Positions 9,683 to 19,354 of a stretch of DNA of 64,000 nucleotides are shown here, piece after piece (within the stretch, counting starts at the first letter, position 1; the number at the start of each line of letters is the position of its first letter). The stretch is from positions 28,292-92,291 of the forward strand of contig DXGR01000080.1 of the NCBI GenBank assembly GCA_019113825.1, written 5' to 3'. The notes beneath the pieces are model-generated. The model saw only the letters and a list, made by a program, of their open reading frames with translations, was not told the DNA's origin and ran no database searches. This stretch comes from Candidatus Stackebrandtia excrementipullorum. Lineage in GTDB: Bacteria; Actinomycetota; Actinomycetes; Mycobacteriales; Micromonosporaceae. The position numbers and the translations under genes are program-made.

Positions 9683-10031
9683 TCTCGGCGACAATTGCCC
9701 CGTCATGATCAAACCGGGCCTCGGTAAAGGCGTCCTCTCCATCGATATCCATCGTTCCCGAGCAGGCCGCCCACCCGACGCATCACAGTGAAATCGCCTG
9801 CGGAGGCGGAGCCGGTCACCTCGGCGAGGTCGCCCACGGAAACGCCGAGATCGAACCCGGCTACAGCGTTCGCATCGTGCCCTCTGCCGACGGTGCCGTT
9901 CACCATCGGATTGCCGAGGCGGCCGGGTTCAAGCCTTCTCCGCACGTCCCGTCGCCGCGGGAACGAGAGCCGACCCGGTCGACCTTTTTGGCGATGGCGC
10001 CACGAGACGACACCGGGTAACCTCTGGCGCC
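9683..10031. other. Gap of about 350 bp without a confident gene
   Basis: No ORF here has both a credible start and a recognisable product. A long open plus-strand frame ending in TAA at about 10020 has no ATG or GTG near its beginning. A minus-strand ORF (9709-10050, 113 aa) is its mirror image and overlaps the next gene's start. Either could be a decayed gene or a chance open frame in GC-rich DNA. Confidence 0.4.
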
Positions 10032-10883
10032 ATGGAGGAGTTGACATCATTCGAAGACCGGCTGATCGCCTTGGGAGGCAGGGTTTCCGTGTGGTGCGGC
10101 CGCCCCGGCCATCCGGCGGCCTACTCCCGGATGCCCAACGCGATGCACTACCCGGCCAGCACCATGAAGGTGGGCGTCATGGCAGCCGCCTACCGTCTCG
10201 CCGACGCCGGGAAAATCGACTTGGACGCAGAGGTCACCGTTCACAACCGGTTTACATCTGCGGTCGGCGGGCCATTCGCCATGGACCCCGATTACGACAA
10301 CGACCCCGATGTCTGGGCCCGGATGGGCGGCACGGCCTCACTGCGCTGGCTGACCCGCCGCATGATCGTCCGTTCCTCAAACCTCGCCACCAATCTGGTT
10401 CTCGAACAGGTCGGGTACGGTGCCGCTCAGGACGCGTTCCGCGTCGGCGGCGACCCCCACAGCATCACCCGCCGCGGCATCGAGGACTACGCTGCGCGTG
10501 ATGCGGGTGTGGACAACGAGATCACCGCCGCGGACCTGGCCGCTCAACTTTCGGCAATCCATGGGGGAACGATGGCGTCCCGCCCCGCGTGCGACGAGAT
10601 GCTGGAGGTGCTCCGCGACCAGGAAATCAACACCGATCTGGCGCAAGGCCTACCGGACGGAGTGGTGGCCGCCTCCAAGAACGGTTGGGTCACGGGCATT
10701 CGTCACGGCGCGATGATCGTCTACCCCGAGGACAGCTCCCCTTACGTGTTGGTTGCGTGTGCGTCGACTCCCCTGGCTCGATCGAGCGAAGGCGACGATC
10801 CCGTCTGCCGCACCTTTGCCCAGCTCAGCGAAATCGTCTGGAACCTGCGGCACCGCCTCGGCAGCACCGCCCGAGCCGCCTGA
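10032..10883 (+). CDS. Serine hydrolase, class A beta-lactamase-like
   Basis: A 283-aa protein with the three active-site elements of the class A beta-lactamase/penicillin-binding fold: S-x-x-K as STMK at residues 43-46, S-x-N as SSN near 115-117, and a KTG-like KNG near 216. It has no obvious signal peptide or lipobox, which is unusual for a beta-lactamase and fits the cytosolic serine-hydrolase relatives common in actinobacteria. The glutamate of the omega loop is not clearly placed by eye. Whether it hydrolyses beta-lactams cannot be decided from the sequence. Confidence 0.85.
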   Translation: MEELTSFEDRLIALGGRVSVWCGRPGHPAAYSRMPNAMHYPASTMKVGVMAAAYRLADAGKIDLDAEVTVHNRFTSAVGGPFAMDPDYDNDPDVWARMGGTASLRWLTRRMIVRSSNLATNLVLEQVGYGAAQDAFRVGGDPHSITRRGIEDYAARDAGVDNEITAADLAAQLSAIHGGTMASRPACDEMLEVLRDQEINTDLAQGLPDGVVAASKNGWVTGIRHGAMIVYPEDSSPYVLVACASTPLARSSEGDDPVCRTFAQLSEIVWNLRHRLGSTARAA

Positions 10884-10974
10884 CATCGATCACGGAGGAA
10901 TTCGGCCCGGCCGGGCACCCGACCGACGCGGCTCGACTCGTATGTACCTGTGACAGAGACATCGAGGAGAGCAG

Positions 10975-11487
10975 ATGCGACCCGACCAATTGGCGGAGTA
11001 CCGCGACTTCGTCGCCTCGCGACAGCACCGTCTGCGGCGATTCGCCTATCTCAACTGTGGGGATTGGCATCGAGCCGAAGACGTGGTCCAGACGGCGTTC
11101 GTCAAACTGTACGCCGCCTGGAACCGGGCGTCGTCCGACTCGCTGGACGCCTATACCCGGCGAATCGTCGTGAACACGATCATTGACGACAGTCGCAGGG
11201 GGTGGTTCCGGAAAGAGCGTCCCGTGGAAGTGATTCCGGATCGCCCCGTGTCCGATCACGACCCCACTGACCGTATCGCGGCTTTGGAGGCCTTGGCTCG
11301 ATTGCCCGCGAAAAGACGCGCAACCCTGGTTCTTCGATATTGGGAGGACATGTCGGTCGAACAAACCGCGGAGGTCATGGGGTGCTCGGTCAACACAGTG
11401 AAAAGCCAAACTGCACGCGGTATCCAAAGTCTCCGCGGCACGGTCGTCGAATCGATCTCCGATAATCCACTAGGGACTACAGCATGA
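10975..11487 (+). CDS. ECF sigma factor, SigE-family (actinobacterial)
   Basis: A 170-aa extracytoplasmic-function sigma factor. Region 2 is seen in RRFAYLNCGDWHRAEDVVQTAFVKLYAAW, and region 4 as a helix-turn-helix in RYWEDMSVEQTAEVMGCSVNTVKSQTARGI. The short linker and the sequence around AEDVVQTAF resemble the SigE-family group of Actinomycetes. A good Shine-Dalgarno (GAGGAG) precedes the ATG. Its stop overlaps the start of the following membrane protein by 4 bp, the usual arrangement of a sigma factor and its regulator or partner. Confidence 0.92.
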   Translation: MRPDQLAEYRDFVASRQHRLRRFAYLNCGDWHRAEDVVQTAFVKLYAAWNRASSDSLDAYTRRIVVNTIIDDSRRGWFRKERPVEVIPDRPVSDHDPTDRIAALEALARLPAKRRATLVLRYWEDMSVEQTAEVMGCSVNTVKSQTARGIQSLRGTVVESISDNPLGTTA

Positions 11488-12569
11488 GCGACCTCAAGCA
11501 CATTTTCGACGGAGCTCTCAAAAACGAGCCCCCCGCCGGTGAACTCGATCTCGATACATTGGAACAGGCCGGACGGCGGCACGTTCGCCGACGCCGCATG
11601 GGCATCGCGGGAGCGGTGACGACCGGAGTCGCGGCGGTCACCGCAGCAGCCCTGATCATCCCGGGCGCGCCGTTCGGAGCAGACGGATCGCCGACCCAGA
11701 ACGCACACCCGGCCGCAGAACAGGGAGAGGACACACCTCAGGAGCAACCGGAGTTCCCGTTCCCGGAGCTGGACCCGGATCGGAAGTATGTTTTCCACCC
11801 CAGCGCGGACGGCGAATCCACAGCCGAGACGGAGAAGTTGACGGCGATTTTCTGGGACTTCATGGCCGCCAACGTTCCCGAACTCGGGGTCTACGCCCCC
11901 GCAAACGCCGGCACGCTCACGTTTCTGGAACCGGAGGAGTACCCCGAGATAGAACGCACGGAATCCGAGCTGTGGTTGACACCCGAGGACACCGAATACC
12001 CACAACGTTTCACACCCGCCACCGATCTTTTCGAATCGACCGGCTACCAGCGACCGGTCTACGGGTTCAGCTCGTACTCGGAACACCAATCCGTCTGGTT
12101 CACCGGTTCGGACCGTGAATCGTTCGACACCCTGGGCGTCACCGTTCACCCCAAGGGCAGCTTCGACACCGAACCCAGGTCCTACTCGGACGGCTCGGAA
12201 TGGAAGACAGTGGCCCCGCACCTGGCAACCGGCTGCGAAGACATGATCACCAGCACTCAAACGGCCACCAACAATCACGGCCAACTCTACGACTGCTCCA
12301 CCACGACCGGCCCCGCCGGAGAACACGTGCAGGTCGTCGAAATGACGTCCACCGGCGGCGAAACCTACCCAGACACCATTCACCAGAAGCGCCTGACCGT
12401 CATCGTGACCCTTGCCAACGGCAACGCCGTGGTCGTCACCGACACACTCGATCGCCGCATCGTCGGCGCGGATTACGGTTTGGTCGACATCACCGACACC
12501 GAACCGTACTTCAACGCCGACCAGCTGATCGAATTGGCGACCTTCCTGCCCCAGGTGACGGTCTACTGA
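11484..12569 (+). CDS. Membrane-anchored protein coupled to the sigma factor (possible anti-sigma partner)
   Basis: A 361-aa protein with a short cytoplasmic head of about 35 residues ending in RRRR, one membrane segment (GIAGAVTTGVAAVTAAALII), then an acidic extracellular domain of about 300 residues. It overlaps the sigma-factor stop codon as ATGA, so the two are translationally coupled. The topology fits a membrane partner of an ECF sigma factor. However, the cytoplasmic head is too short for a classical zinc anti-sigma domain and has no HxxxCxxC motif. The extracellular domain is not recognised. Confidence 0.8.
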   Translation: MSDLKHIFDGALKNEPPAGELDLDTLEQAGRRHVRRRRMGIAGAVTTGVAAVTAAALIIPGAPFGADGSPTQNAHPAAEQGEDTPQEQPEFPFPELDPDRKYVFHPSADGESTAETEKLTAIFWDFMAANVPELGVYAPANAGTLTFLEPEEYPEIERTESELWLTPEDTEYPQRFTPATDLFESTGYQRPVYGFSSYSEHQSVWFTGSDRESFDTLGVTVHPKGSFDTEPRSYSDGSEWKTVAPHLATGCEDMITSTQTATNNHGQLYDCSTTTGPAGEHVQVVEMTSTGGETYPDTIHQKRLTVIVTLANGNAVVVTDTLDRRIVGADYGLVDITDTEPYFNADQLIELATFLPQVTVY

Positions 12570-12601
12570 CAATGAAAAGTGGCGCCGTCTCAACCACGGC
12601 G

Positions 12602-12641
12602 GACGGCGGTCGTCGGAGAAACATCTCCGGCGGCCACCGTC
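12602..12641 (+). terminator. Intrinsic terminator after the sigma-factor operon
   Basis: An 18-bp imperfect stem (one C-A mismatch, two G-U pairs) with an AACA loop lies about 30 bp after the stop at 12569. It is followed by GATTTCCC. Confidence 0.65.
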
Positions 12642-12700
12642 GATTTCCCTGGAGAATCCGGACGATGTCACAAAAATCCGGCGATGTGTAAGGTACCCAC

Positions 12701-13810
12701 ATGTCCATCACCGAGGTTGCGGCAACGACCGTCACCGCTCCGTTGCACACCGAGTTCGTCACCGCTTTGCGGCGCACCGGCGACGTTGAAACGGTCGTGG
12801 TGACCGTTACCGACGATGAAGGAAACGTCGGCCACGGTGAGGCCCCACAGACATGGCGAATCACCGGGCAGTCGTTGGCCGGTGCCACGGCCTGTGTCAC
12901 AGGCCCACTTCGTGACGCTCTGCTCGGGCGCGACCCGTTGGATCTCAACGGATGCTTGGACCGAGTAGACGAAGCGGTCGTCGGCAACAGCGCCGCCAAA
13001 GCGGCCGTCGACGTCGCTCTCCACGACCTTTGGGCGCGCCGCAGGAGCCTTTCTCTTGTCGAGGCCCTCGGCGGTACCGCCGCCTCCATCGCCACGGTGG
13101 TAACTCTCGCCGCAGGCGACGCCGAACAGCTGGCACGTTCTGCCGCCGATCGTGTTGCCGAAGGGTTCACCGCGTTGAAGGTCAAGGTAGGGGTGGACCC
13201 TGCCGGTGACCTGGCGCGTCTCACCGCCATTCGACAGGCGGTCGGACCCAACGTGCCGATAAGAGTCGACGCCAATCAAGGTTGGACTCCCAAGGAATCG
13301 GTCCGGATCATCCGTGGCATGGAGGACGCGTCGCTGGACATCGAACTGGTTGAACAACCTACCCCTGCCCATGACCTGGACGGCCTCGCGCACGTGACGG
13401 CGGCCGTCGACACCACGATCCTCGCCGACGAGTCGGTTCACACGTTGCGAGACTTGACCGGAGTGATCACCGCCCGCGCCGCGGACGCCGTCAACATCAA
13501 GCTGGCCAAGTGCGGGGGGCTGCGACCGGCCCAAGCCCTGATGGCCCTTGCGCGAAGCCACGACATCGCCACCACTGTGGGTTCCATGATGGAAGGGCCC
13601 ATCGGAGTGGGCGCCATGGCCTGCCTCGCGACCGCACACGGCGTGGACATCACCGCGGACCTGGATGCAGCATGGTGGCTTTCGGATCAGGACAACGGAT
13701 TGCAATACTGTGACGGCGCGCTCATACTGCCCACGGGGCCCGGTCTTTCGTCCATAACTTTTTCGTCCCAAACCGGTCTCACTCGGCGTGCCGAGGCTGC
13801 ATCGGATTGA
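12701..13810 (+). CDS. Dipeptide epimerase, enolase superfamily (L-Ala-D/L-Glu epimerase-like)
   Basis: A 369-aa enolase-superfamily enzyme of the MLE/dipeptide-epimerase group. The catalytic lysine pair is in ALKVKVG (K160, K162). The Mg2+ ligands are D190 (RVDANQGW), E218 (LVEQP) and D243 (LADES), and the second catalytic base is K267 (NIKLAKCGG). The KxK...K arrangement is that of epimerases such as Bacillus YkfB/E. coli YcjG, which convert L-Ala-D-Glu from murein peptides to L-Ala-L-Glu. The adjacent NlpC/P60 endopeptidase, matching Bacillus YkfC, strengthens this reading. Muconate cycloisomerase is a less likely alternative. Confidence 0.9.
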   Translation: MSITEVAATTVTAPLHTEFVTALRRTGDVETVVVTVTDDEGNVGHGEAPQTWRITGQSLAGATACVTGPLRDALLGRDPLDLNGCLDRVDEAVVGNSAAKAAVDVALHDLWARRRSLSLVEALGGTAASIATVVTLAAGDAEQLARSAADRVAEGFTALKVKVGVDPAGDLARLTAIRQAVGPNVPIRVDANQGWTPKESVRIIRGMEDASLDIELVEQPTPAHDLDGLAHVTAAVDTTILADESVHTLRDLTGVITARAADAVNIKLAKCGGLRPAQALMALARSHDIATTVGSMMEGPIGVGAMACLATAHGVDITADLDAAWWLSDQDNGLQYCDGALILPTGPGLSSITFSSQTGLTRRAEAASD

Positions 13811-13879
13811 CGATTACGTTTATGGTTCCTGGCGGATCATGCGACAACCCTTTGGATTCAACCCCCGGGAGGGGAACAC

Positions 13880-14821
13880 GTGACGGTCGAAATCGGACGA
13901 AGTGCACTCGTGACGGTGGCGGCGGCCACATTGTGGACTTCCCCCAAAGCCGCCGAGATCACCGACCGACTGGCAGTCGGCACTCACTCGGCGATCCGTG
14001 AATGGGTCGCCGGGATGACACGTGAACAGCGAGTCGACGGACTGGTCGACCGGTCACTGTCACAGGTTCTGCTCGGCGAAGAGGTTCACGTCACCGACAT
14101 CGACGGTGCCTGGGCCAAGGTGACCACCCCCGCCCAATCGTCCAGCTTGGATGAATCCGGTTACCCGGGGTGGATTCCGATGCGACAATTGATCGCCCCG
14201 GCCGAGCATCCGCCGACCGTGCCACACGTCGTGGCGGCCACCGCTACGGCCATCCGCGACGAACCCGACGGCGAAGTCCTCATGCCGGGTGTGACGATCG
14301 GCACCAGGCTGAACCTCATCGACGAACCGGCTTACCGAGGCTGGGCTCGCGTGGCGTTGCCGGGGGCACAGCCTCCCGGATGGGTCTTGTTGCGCGACGT
14401 GACCGAATGGCTCAGCGACCCGGTGGGGGCCACATCGGGTCGAATCGACGCCGTCAACATCGCCTCCCAGCTATTGGACGTGCCATACGTGTGGGGTGGT
14501 CTGACCGCTTACGGCCTCGACTGCTCCGGCCTGGTTTACCTCACCTACCGCATGCTCGGTATCGAGTTGCCACGTGACGCACACGATCAAGCCGACGCCA
14601 CCGAGCCGGTCTCGACCGACGAGGCTCAGCCGGGCGACCTGTACTTTTTCGCGCGTAACGGCAAACGCATCCACCACATCGGTATTGCCACGAAGACCTC
14701 GGATTCGGGTAAACCCAGCATGATCCACGCCGCCGGGAACTACGGCAAGGTCGTCGCCGAAGAATTCACCGACGAACGCCTCGAAACCTTTGTCGGCGCG
14801 CACCGCGTCTTCACCAACTGA
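13880..14821 (+). CDS. NlpC/P60 endopeptidase, YkfC-like (murein peptide recycling)
   Basis: A 313-aa C40-family cysteine peptidase. Two SH3-like segments (around residues 55-105 and 115-180) precede the NlpC/P60 domain. The catalytic Cys215 is in YGLDCSGLVY, the His in KRIHHIGIAT, and the third residue follows in IHAAGNY. Two N-terminal SH3 folds, no clear signal peptide and adjacency to a dipeptide epimerase fit gamma-D-glutamyl-L-diamino-acid endopeptidases such as YkfC. These act in the cytoplasm on recycled peptides. The GTG start has a strong GGGAGGGG Shine-Dalgarno. Confidence 0.9.
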   Translation: MTVEIGRSALVTVAAATLWTSPKAAEITDRLAVGTHSAIREWVAGMTREQRVDGLVDRSLSQVLLGEEVHVTDIDGAWAKVTTPAQSSSLDESGYPGWIPMRQLIAPAEHPPTVPHVVAATATAIRDEPDGEVLMPGVTIGTRLNLIDEPAYRGWARVALPGAQPPGWVLLRDVTEWLSDPVGATSGRIDAVNIASQLLDVPYVWGGLTAYGLDCSGLVYLTYRMLGIELPRDAHDQADATEPVSTDEAQPGDLYFFARNGKRIHHIGIATKTSDSGKPSMIHAAGNYGKVVAEEFTDERLETFVGAHRVFTN

Positions 14822-14827
14822 AACGGA

Positions 14828-14864
14828 CAGCGCGGGCGACCCGTTCACCGGGCCGCCCGCGCTG
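14828..14864. terminator. Bidirectional terminator between the ykfC-like gene and uvrB
   Basis: CAGCGCGGGCGACCCG and CGGGCCGCCCGCGCTG form a 16-bp stem with one mismatch and a 5-nt loop. It sits between converging stop codons and can serve both strands. Confidence 0.8.
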
Positions 14865-14874
14865 CACTCTCGTA

Positions 14875-16974
14875 TCAGGCGCCAGCCTCATCGAACTGAC
14901 GCAACTCCCGCTTCAGCTCCGTGATCTCGTCCCGGTACCGGGCAGCCACCTCAAACTGCAGTTCTCGCGCCGCCGTCAACATTTGTTCGTTCAGAGTGGC
15001 GATCATGGCCTCCAGTTCGTCCCGGGGCGCACCTTCGGCCGTCGACACAATGGCGCCGGTGCGGCTGCGCACCCCGGGAACGGGAGCCTTGCCCCGGCTC
15101 TGCTGCCGACCCGAACCGCCCAACAACGTCTCCGAATCGGAGGCTTCGGTGTAGATGTCGTCGAGGATGTCACCGATTCGTTTTCGTAGGGGCTTGGGAT
15201 CGATGCCGTGTTCGGCATTGTGAGCCAGCTGTTTCTCACGGCGCCGGTCGGTCTCGTCGATGGCCGAACGCATGGAATCGGTGATCTTGTCGGCATACAT
15301 GATGACTTCACCGGAGACGTTTCGCGCAGCACGACCGATCGTCTGGATCAGTGACGTACCGGACCGGAGGAATCCCTCCTTGTCCGCATCGAGAATCGCC
15401 ACGAGCGAGACCTCCGGAAGGTCCAGGCCCTCCCGAAGCAGGTTGATGCCCACGAGAACGTCGAAGTCGCCCGACCTCAGCTCTCGCAACAACTCCACGC
15501 GCCGCAACGTGTCGACCTCCGAGTGCAGGTACCGCACCCGAATGTCGTTGTCCAGGAAGTAGTCGGTCAGGTCCTCGGCCATCTTCTTGGTCAAGGTCGT
15601 CACCAGGACGCGCTCGTCACGTGCCGCGCGCTCACCGATTTCGTGCATAAGGTCGTCGATCTGTCCCTTGGTGGGACGAACCACCACCCGGGGGTCGACC
15701 AGGCCCGTAGGACGAATAACCTGTTCGGCGTACTGACCGTGCGCCTGTTCCATCTCCCAGTTGCCGGGCGTGGCGGACATGTACACCGTTTGCCCAACTC
15801 GGTCTCGGAACTCGTCGAACCGCAGCGGGCGGTTGTCCATCGCGCTGGGAAGACGAAAGCCGTGCTCCACCAGGGTTCGCTTGCGTGAGGCATCCCCCTC
15901 GTACATTCCGCCGACCTGTGGAACGGTGACATGTGATTCGTCGATGATCGTCACGAAGTCACTCGGGAAGTAGTCGATAAGACAGTGCGGAGCGCTCCCC
16001 TCCTCACGGTCGTCGATGTGCCGCGAGTAGTTCTCGATGCCGGAGCACGAACCGATTTGCCGCATCATCTCGATGTCATAGGCGGTTCGCATCCGCAACC
16101 GCTGCGCTTCCAACAGCTTTCCCTGACGTTCCAGCTCGGCGAGACGCTCTGCCAGTTCGAGCTCGATGGCACCAATGGCGCGTTCCATCCGCTCCGTACC
16201 GGTTGCGTAATGGCTGCCCGGGAAGATCAACACCCGGTCGGTTTCTCGGACCACGTCCCCGGTCAACGGATGCAGGAAGTACAGTTTTTCGATCTCGTCG
16301 CCGAACATCTCGATGCGGATGGCGAGCTCTTCGTACGCGGGAATGATCTCGATGGTGTCGCCGCGTACCCGGAACGTTCCGCGGGTGAACGCAAGATCGT
16401 TGCGGGTGTACTGCACGTCGACCAGTCGACGCAGCAGTTCATTGCGGTCGTACTCCTCGCCGACCCGGATGTCCGTGGCTCCGAGGAGATATTCCGACGG
16501 GGTGGCCAACCCGTAAATCGCCGACACGGTCGCCACCACGACGACATCGCGGCGAGTCAACAACGCGTGGGTCGCCGAGTGGCGGAGCCGTTCGACCTCG
16601 TCGTTGATCGAGGAGTCCTTCTCGATGTAGGTGTCGGTTTGAGGAACGTAGGCCTCGGGCTGGTAGTAGTCGTAATAGGAGACGAAGTACTCGACAGCGT
16701 TGTCGGGCAACAGTTCCCGAAACTCCTTGGCCAATTGCGCAGCCAGCGTCTTGTTGTGTGCCATCACCAGCGCCGGGCGTTGCAACCGCTCGATCAGCCA
16801 CGCAGCCGTCGCGCTTTTCCCGGTCCCCGTGGCACCCAATAGAACGACATCGCGCTCACCACCGTTGACTCGACGCGCCAGCTCGTCGATCGCCGTCGGC
16901 TGGTCACCGGCCGGTTCGTAGTCGCTGATGACGGTGAACGTGCCGTCGTACCGTGGAATGTCGTCGGTTGTCAC
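14875..16974 (-). CDS. uvrB: Excinuclease ABC subunit B (UvrB)
   Basis: UvrB is the damage-verifying helicase-like subunit of UvrABC nucleotide excision repair. Seen directly: Walker [14 protein letters not shown], the DNA-binding beta-hairpin region [21 protein letters not shown], the helicase motif TIDESH, motif [11 protein letters not shown], and the C-terminal UVR motif [20 protein letters not shown]. The track start at 17037 adds 21 residues of poor quality. The GTG at 16974 ([13 protein letters not shown]) gives about 699 aa, the usual length. Confidence 0.97.
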   Translation of the reverse strand: MTTDDIPRYDGTFTVISDYEPAGDQPTAIDELARRVNGGERDVVLLGATGTGKSATAAWLIERLQRPALVMAHNKTLAAQLAKEFRELLPDNAVEYFVSYYDYYQPEAYVPQTDTYIEKDSSINDEVERLRHSATHALLTRRDVVVVATVSAIYGLATPSEYLLGATDIRVGEEYDRNELLRRLVDVQYTRNDLAFTRGTFRVRGDTIEIIPAYEELAIRIEMFGDEIEKLYFLHPLTGDVVRETDRVLIFPGSHYATGTERMERAIGAIELELAERLAELERQGKLLEAQRLRMRTAYDIEMMRQIGSCSGIENYSRHIDDREEGSAPHCLIDYFPSDFVTIIDESHVTVPQVGGMYEGDASRKRTLVEHGFRLPSAMDNRPLRFDEFRDRVGQTVYMSATPGNWEMEQAHGQYAEQVIRPTGLVDPRVVVRPTKGQIDDLMHEIGERAARDERVLVTTLTKKMAEDLTDYFLDNDIRVRYLHSEVDTLRRVELLRELRSGDFDVLVGINLLREGLDLPEVSLVAILDADKEGFLRSGTSLIQTIGRAARNVSGEVIMYADKITDSMRSAIDETDRRREKQLAHNAEHGIDPKPLRKRIGDILDDIYTEASDSETLLGGSGRQQSRGKAPVPGVRSRTGAIVSTAEGAPRDELEAMIATLNEQMLTAARELQFEVAARYRDEITELKRELRQFDEAGA

Positions 16975-17076
16975 GAGCCCTAAAATACGCCGCGGTTGTG
17001 ACAACGGCGAACACGAACACTCCTGTGATCGCGTCACAATGAATCACCAGACCCGGCCTGACTCGTTGAGCGTTAC

Positions 17077-18510
17077 GTGGGTATCACCAAGCGCCAGAAG
17101 TTCGACACGTTCATGGTGTGGCTGGTGTGCGCCGGGCTCGCCGCGGCATTGGCCTGGACCGGCGTCAGCTGTATGAGCCGCACACCCGACCAACCGCGCC
17201 CCGTTACCGCGGTCGAAGCGGGGCGCCTTGCTCAGATCCGCGCCACCGGCGCCGACATGGGCACCACCGCGATGCGGTTGGAACTTCCGGAGTCGATGGG
17301 AGCGGTCGGGCTCGACGGTTATGTCGACTGGACGAGTCCCATGGTGCACGCCACCACACGACTCGACGGGGAACCGACCGGTCTGATTCAAGCGGTGCCG
17401 GGGCTGATCGCCGGTCACCCGGCCACCGATGTCGATGCCATGACCGAGCCACCGGCCGACGGATGGACCGTGCGTCGCATGCAGCAGTCGCAGTCCGCCG
17501 ATGCCGATCCCGGGCAAGCCGCCGTCGACATCCTGCTGTCTGCTGTCCTCGCGCTGGGGTCATCGGCGCCCGTCGACGCGTCCTTTCTCACCCAGACCGG
17601 TGTGTGGCTCAAGGAGGCCACCGTCGACGGTGAGACCGTGGACGTCATACGTGCACCGCTCCTTCTGCAACCGGGCACCGACGATACGGAAAACGCCGAA
17701 TCGCCCGAAGCCGTCTTCTGGGTCGATCGGGATTCACAGCTTCGTCGGCTTCAAGCCGACCCTGCCGGAAACGGTCTGGCGACGATCGACCTTCTACTCG
17801 ATCAGCCGGAGGTTCCGCGCCTGGAACCGGTCGCCGTGTTGGGTGGGCCGGCAGTGGAGCCCCGAGACCTTTCCGCCGAGGAGGCCGAACGTATCGCGGA
17901 CCTGAGGTCGACCACCAGCGGTCGAGCAGCTCGCATCGACCTTCGCCTGCCCGTGGGCGACGACGAAATCCTCACAGCCCGGGGATGGGTCGATTGGAGA
18001 TCGGCGGTGGCATACCTTGCGGTGGACGCTCCCGGAGACAACGAAGACGGTCTTCTGTTCGCGTTGGGTTCGGGAGCCGCCGAGATCGCGCTGCCCGTCG
18101 ACGGAATGCCACCGGCCGAACCGCCGACGGAGGGCTGGACTGCCCAGCGTTGGGGTGAGCGGGTCGAAAGTGGCGGAAGTGGTGACTTTGACACCCTCGT
18201 GTATCAGCTCCTGGCCATGGGCTCGCTGGAGATCAACACCGCAGAGGAAGCGGACGAAGCGGGGACATGGCTACGCGACGACGACGTCGACGGGACCCCT
18301 GTGGACGTCGTCGAGTTGACCGCTCCCGGCGAAAACGAAACCGAGGCCGGCGCCGCACCGTTCCGATACTGGGTTGACCAAGACGAATCTCTGGTGCATC
18401 GTGTCCAACTGCGGACCAACGGTTTCGGCATGGGACAGGCCACATTGACCATCGAGGATCCACCGATGCTGAGTGTCCCGTACGACATTGTGGCGGCCTT
18501 GGCCGGTTAG
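17077..18510 (+). CDS. Membrane-anchored protein with tandem-duplicated extracellular domain
   Basis: A 477-aa protein of unknown function that starts at GTG 17077. An N-terminal membrane segment (FMVWLVCAGLAAALAWTGVSC) is followed by two halves that look like copies of one domain. The first has GRLAQIRATGADMGTTAMRL, GYVDWTSPMVHA and PADGWTVRRM; the second has ERIADLRSTTSGRAARIDLRL, GWVDWRSAVAYL and PTEGWTAQRW. Each half ends with an FWVD/YWVD segment and a conserved block. The layout suggests a LppX/LolA-like surface domain in tandem, but this is only an impression. Neither half shows catalytic motifs. Confidence 0.75.
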   Translation: MGITKRQKFDTFMVWLVCAGLAAALAWTGVSCMSRTPDQPRPVTAVEAGRLAQIRATGADMGTTAMRLELPESMGAVGLDGYVDWTSPMVHATTRLDGEPTGLIQAVPGLIAGHPATDVDAMTEPPADGWTVRRMQQSQSADADPGQAAVDILLSAVLALGSSAPVDASFLTQTGVWLKEATVDGETVDVIRAPLLLQPGTDDTENAESPEAVFWVDRDSQLRRLQADPAGNGLATIDLLLDQPEVPRLEPVAVLGGPAVEPRDLSAEEAERIADLRSTTSGRAARIDLRLPVGDDEILTARGWVDWRSAVAYLAVDAPGDNEDGLLFALGSGAAEIALPVDGMPPAEPPTEGWTAQRWGERVESGGSGDFDTLVYQLLAMGSLEINTAEEADEAGTWLRDDDVDGTPVDVVELTAPGENETEAGAAPFRYWVDQDESLVHRVQLRTNGFGMGQATLTIEDPPMLSVPYDIVAALAG

Positions 18511-18598
18511 ACCGGCAGCCGCCTTGTCCACGGTATTCACTCCATGCCCGTAACAAGGTCGCGATGACCGGTCTTTTAACGAGGCGAGGGAACGACAG

Positions 18599-19354
18599 AT
18601 GGATTCCGAGTTTGACCGTCTGGTGGCCGAAGCATCCGCCGCAGACGTCGACGGATGGGACTTCGGTTGGTTGCGCGGGCGCGCAACCGAGGAGCGCCCG
18701 CCGTGGGGCTACTCCCGTGTCATGGCGGAGCGACTCGCCCAAGCCGAGCGAGCCCTGGACCTTGCGACCGGCGGCGGCGAGGTTCTCAACGAGGCCCCCA
18801 CGTTTCCGCCCGTCATGGTGGCCACCGAATCATGGCCGCCGAACCTTTCCAAGGCGGCCGAACTGTTGGCTCCACGTGGCGTCAACGTGGTCGCGGCACA
18901 CTGGCCGGGCCCACTACCCTTCGACGCCGAAACGTTCGATCTTGTCGTCGCCAGGCACCCCGTGGGTGTGCGTTGGAGCGAGATTTCACGTGTCCTGGCT
19001 CAGGGGGGCCACTATGTGGCCCAGCATGTCGGTCCGGCAAGCGCCGTGGAGGTCACCGAATGGTTTCTCGGGCCTCAACCGGGTGCCTTCGGCAATCGAA
19101 CGCCTCAAGCTGCTCGCGATGGCGCCACGAAGGCAGGTCTGACCGTGGTCAACCTACGTTCGCGGCGCCTGCGGATGGAATTCTTCGACGTGGGCGCCGT
19201 CGTCTACTTCCTTCGCAAGGTGATCTGGATCGTCCCGGGTTTCACCGTCGACGACCATGTACCCGCATTGGAGGCGATGCATCGTCACATCCAACGCAGG
19301 GGATCGTTCGTGGCGCACTCGGCGAGAATGCTCATCGAGACGGTCAAACGCTAA
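18599..19354 (+). CDS. Class I SAM-dependent methyltransferase
   Basis: A 251-aa methyltransferase-like protein. Motif I is ALDLATGGGEVL near residue 58, an acidic/post-I region follows, and the motif IV-like segment is FDLVVARHPVGVRW. WSEISRVLAQGGHYVAQHVGP matches the post-motif III strand. This is typical of small actinobacterial Methyltransf_11-type proteins, and the substrate is unknown. Its stop overlaps the converging coaE stop within the 4 bases CTAA. Confidence 0.8.
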   Translation: MDSEFDRLVAEASAADVDGWDFGWLRGRATEERPPWGYSRVMAERLAQAERALDLATGGGEVLNEAPTFPPVMVATESWPPNLSKAAELLAPRGVNVVAAHWPGPLPFDAETFDLVVARHPVGVRWSEISRVLAQGGHYVAQHVGPASAVEVTEWFLGPQPGAFGNRTPQAARDGATKAGLTVVNLRSRRLRMEFFDVGAVVYFLRKVIWIVPGFTVDDHVPALEAMHRHIQRRGSFVAHSARMLIETVKR

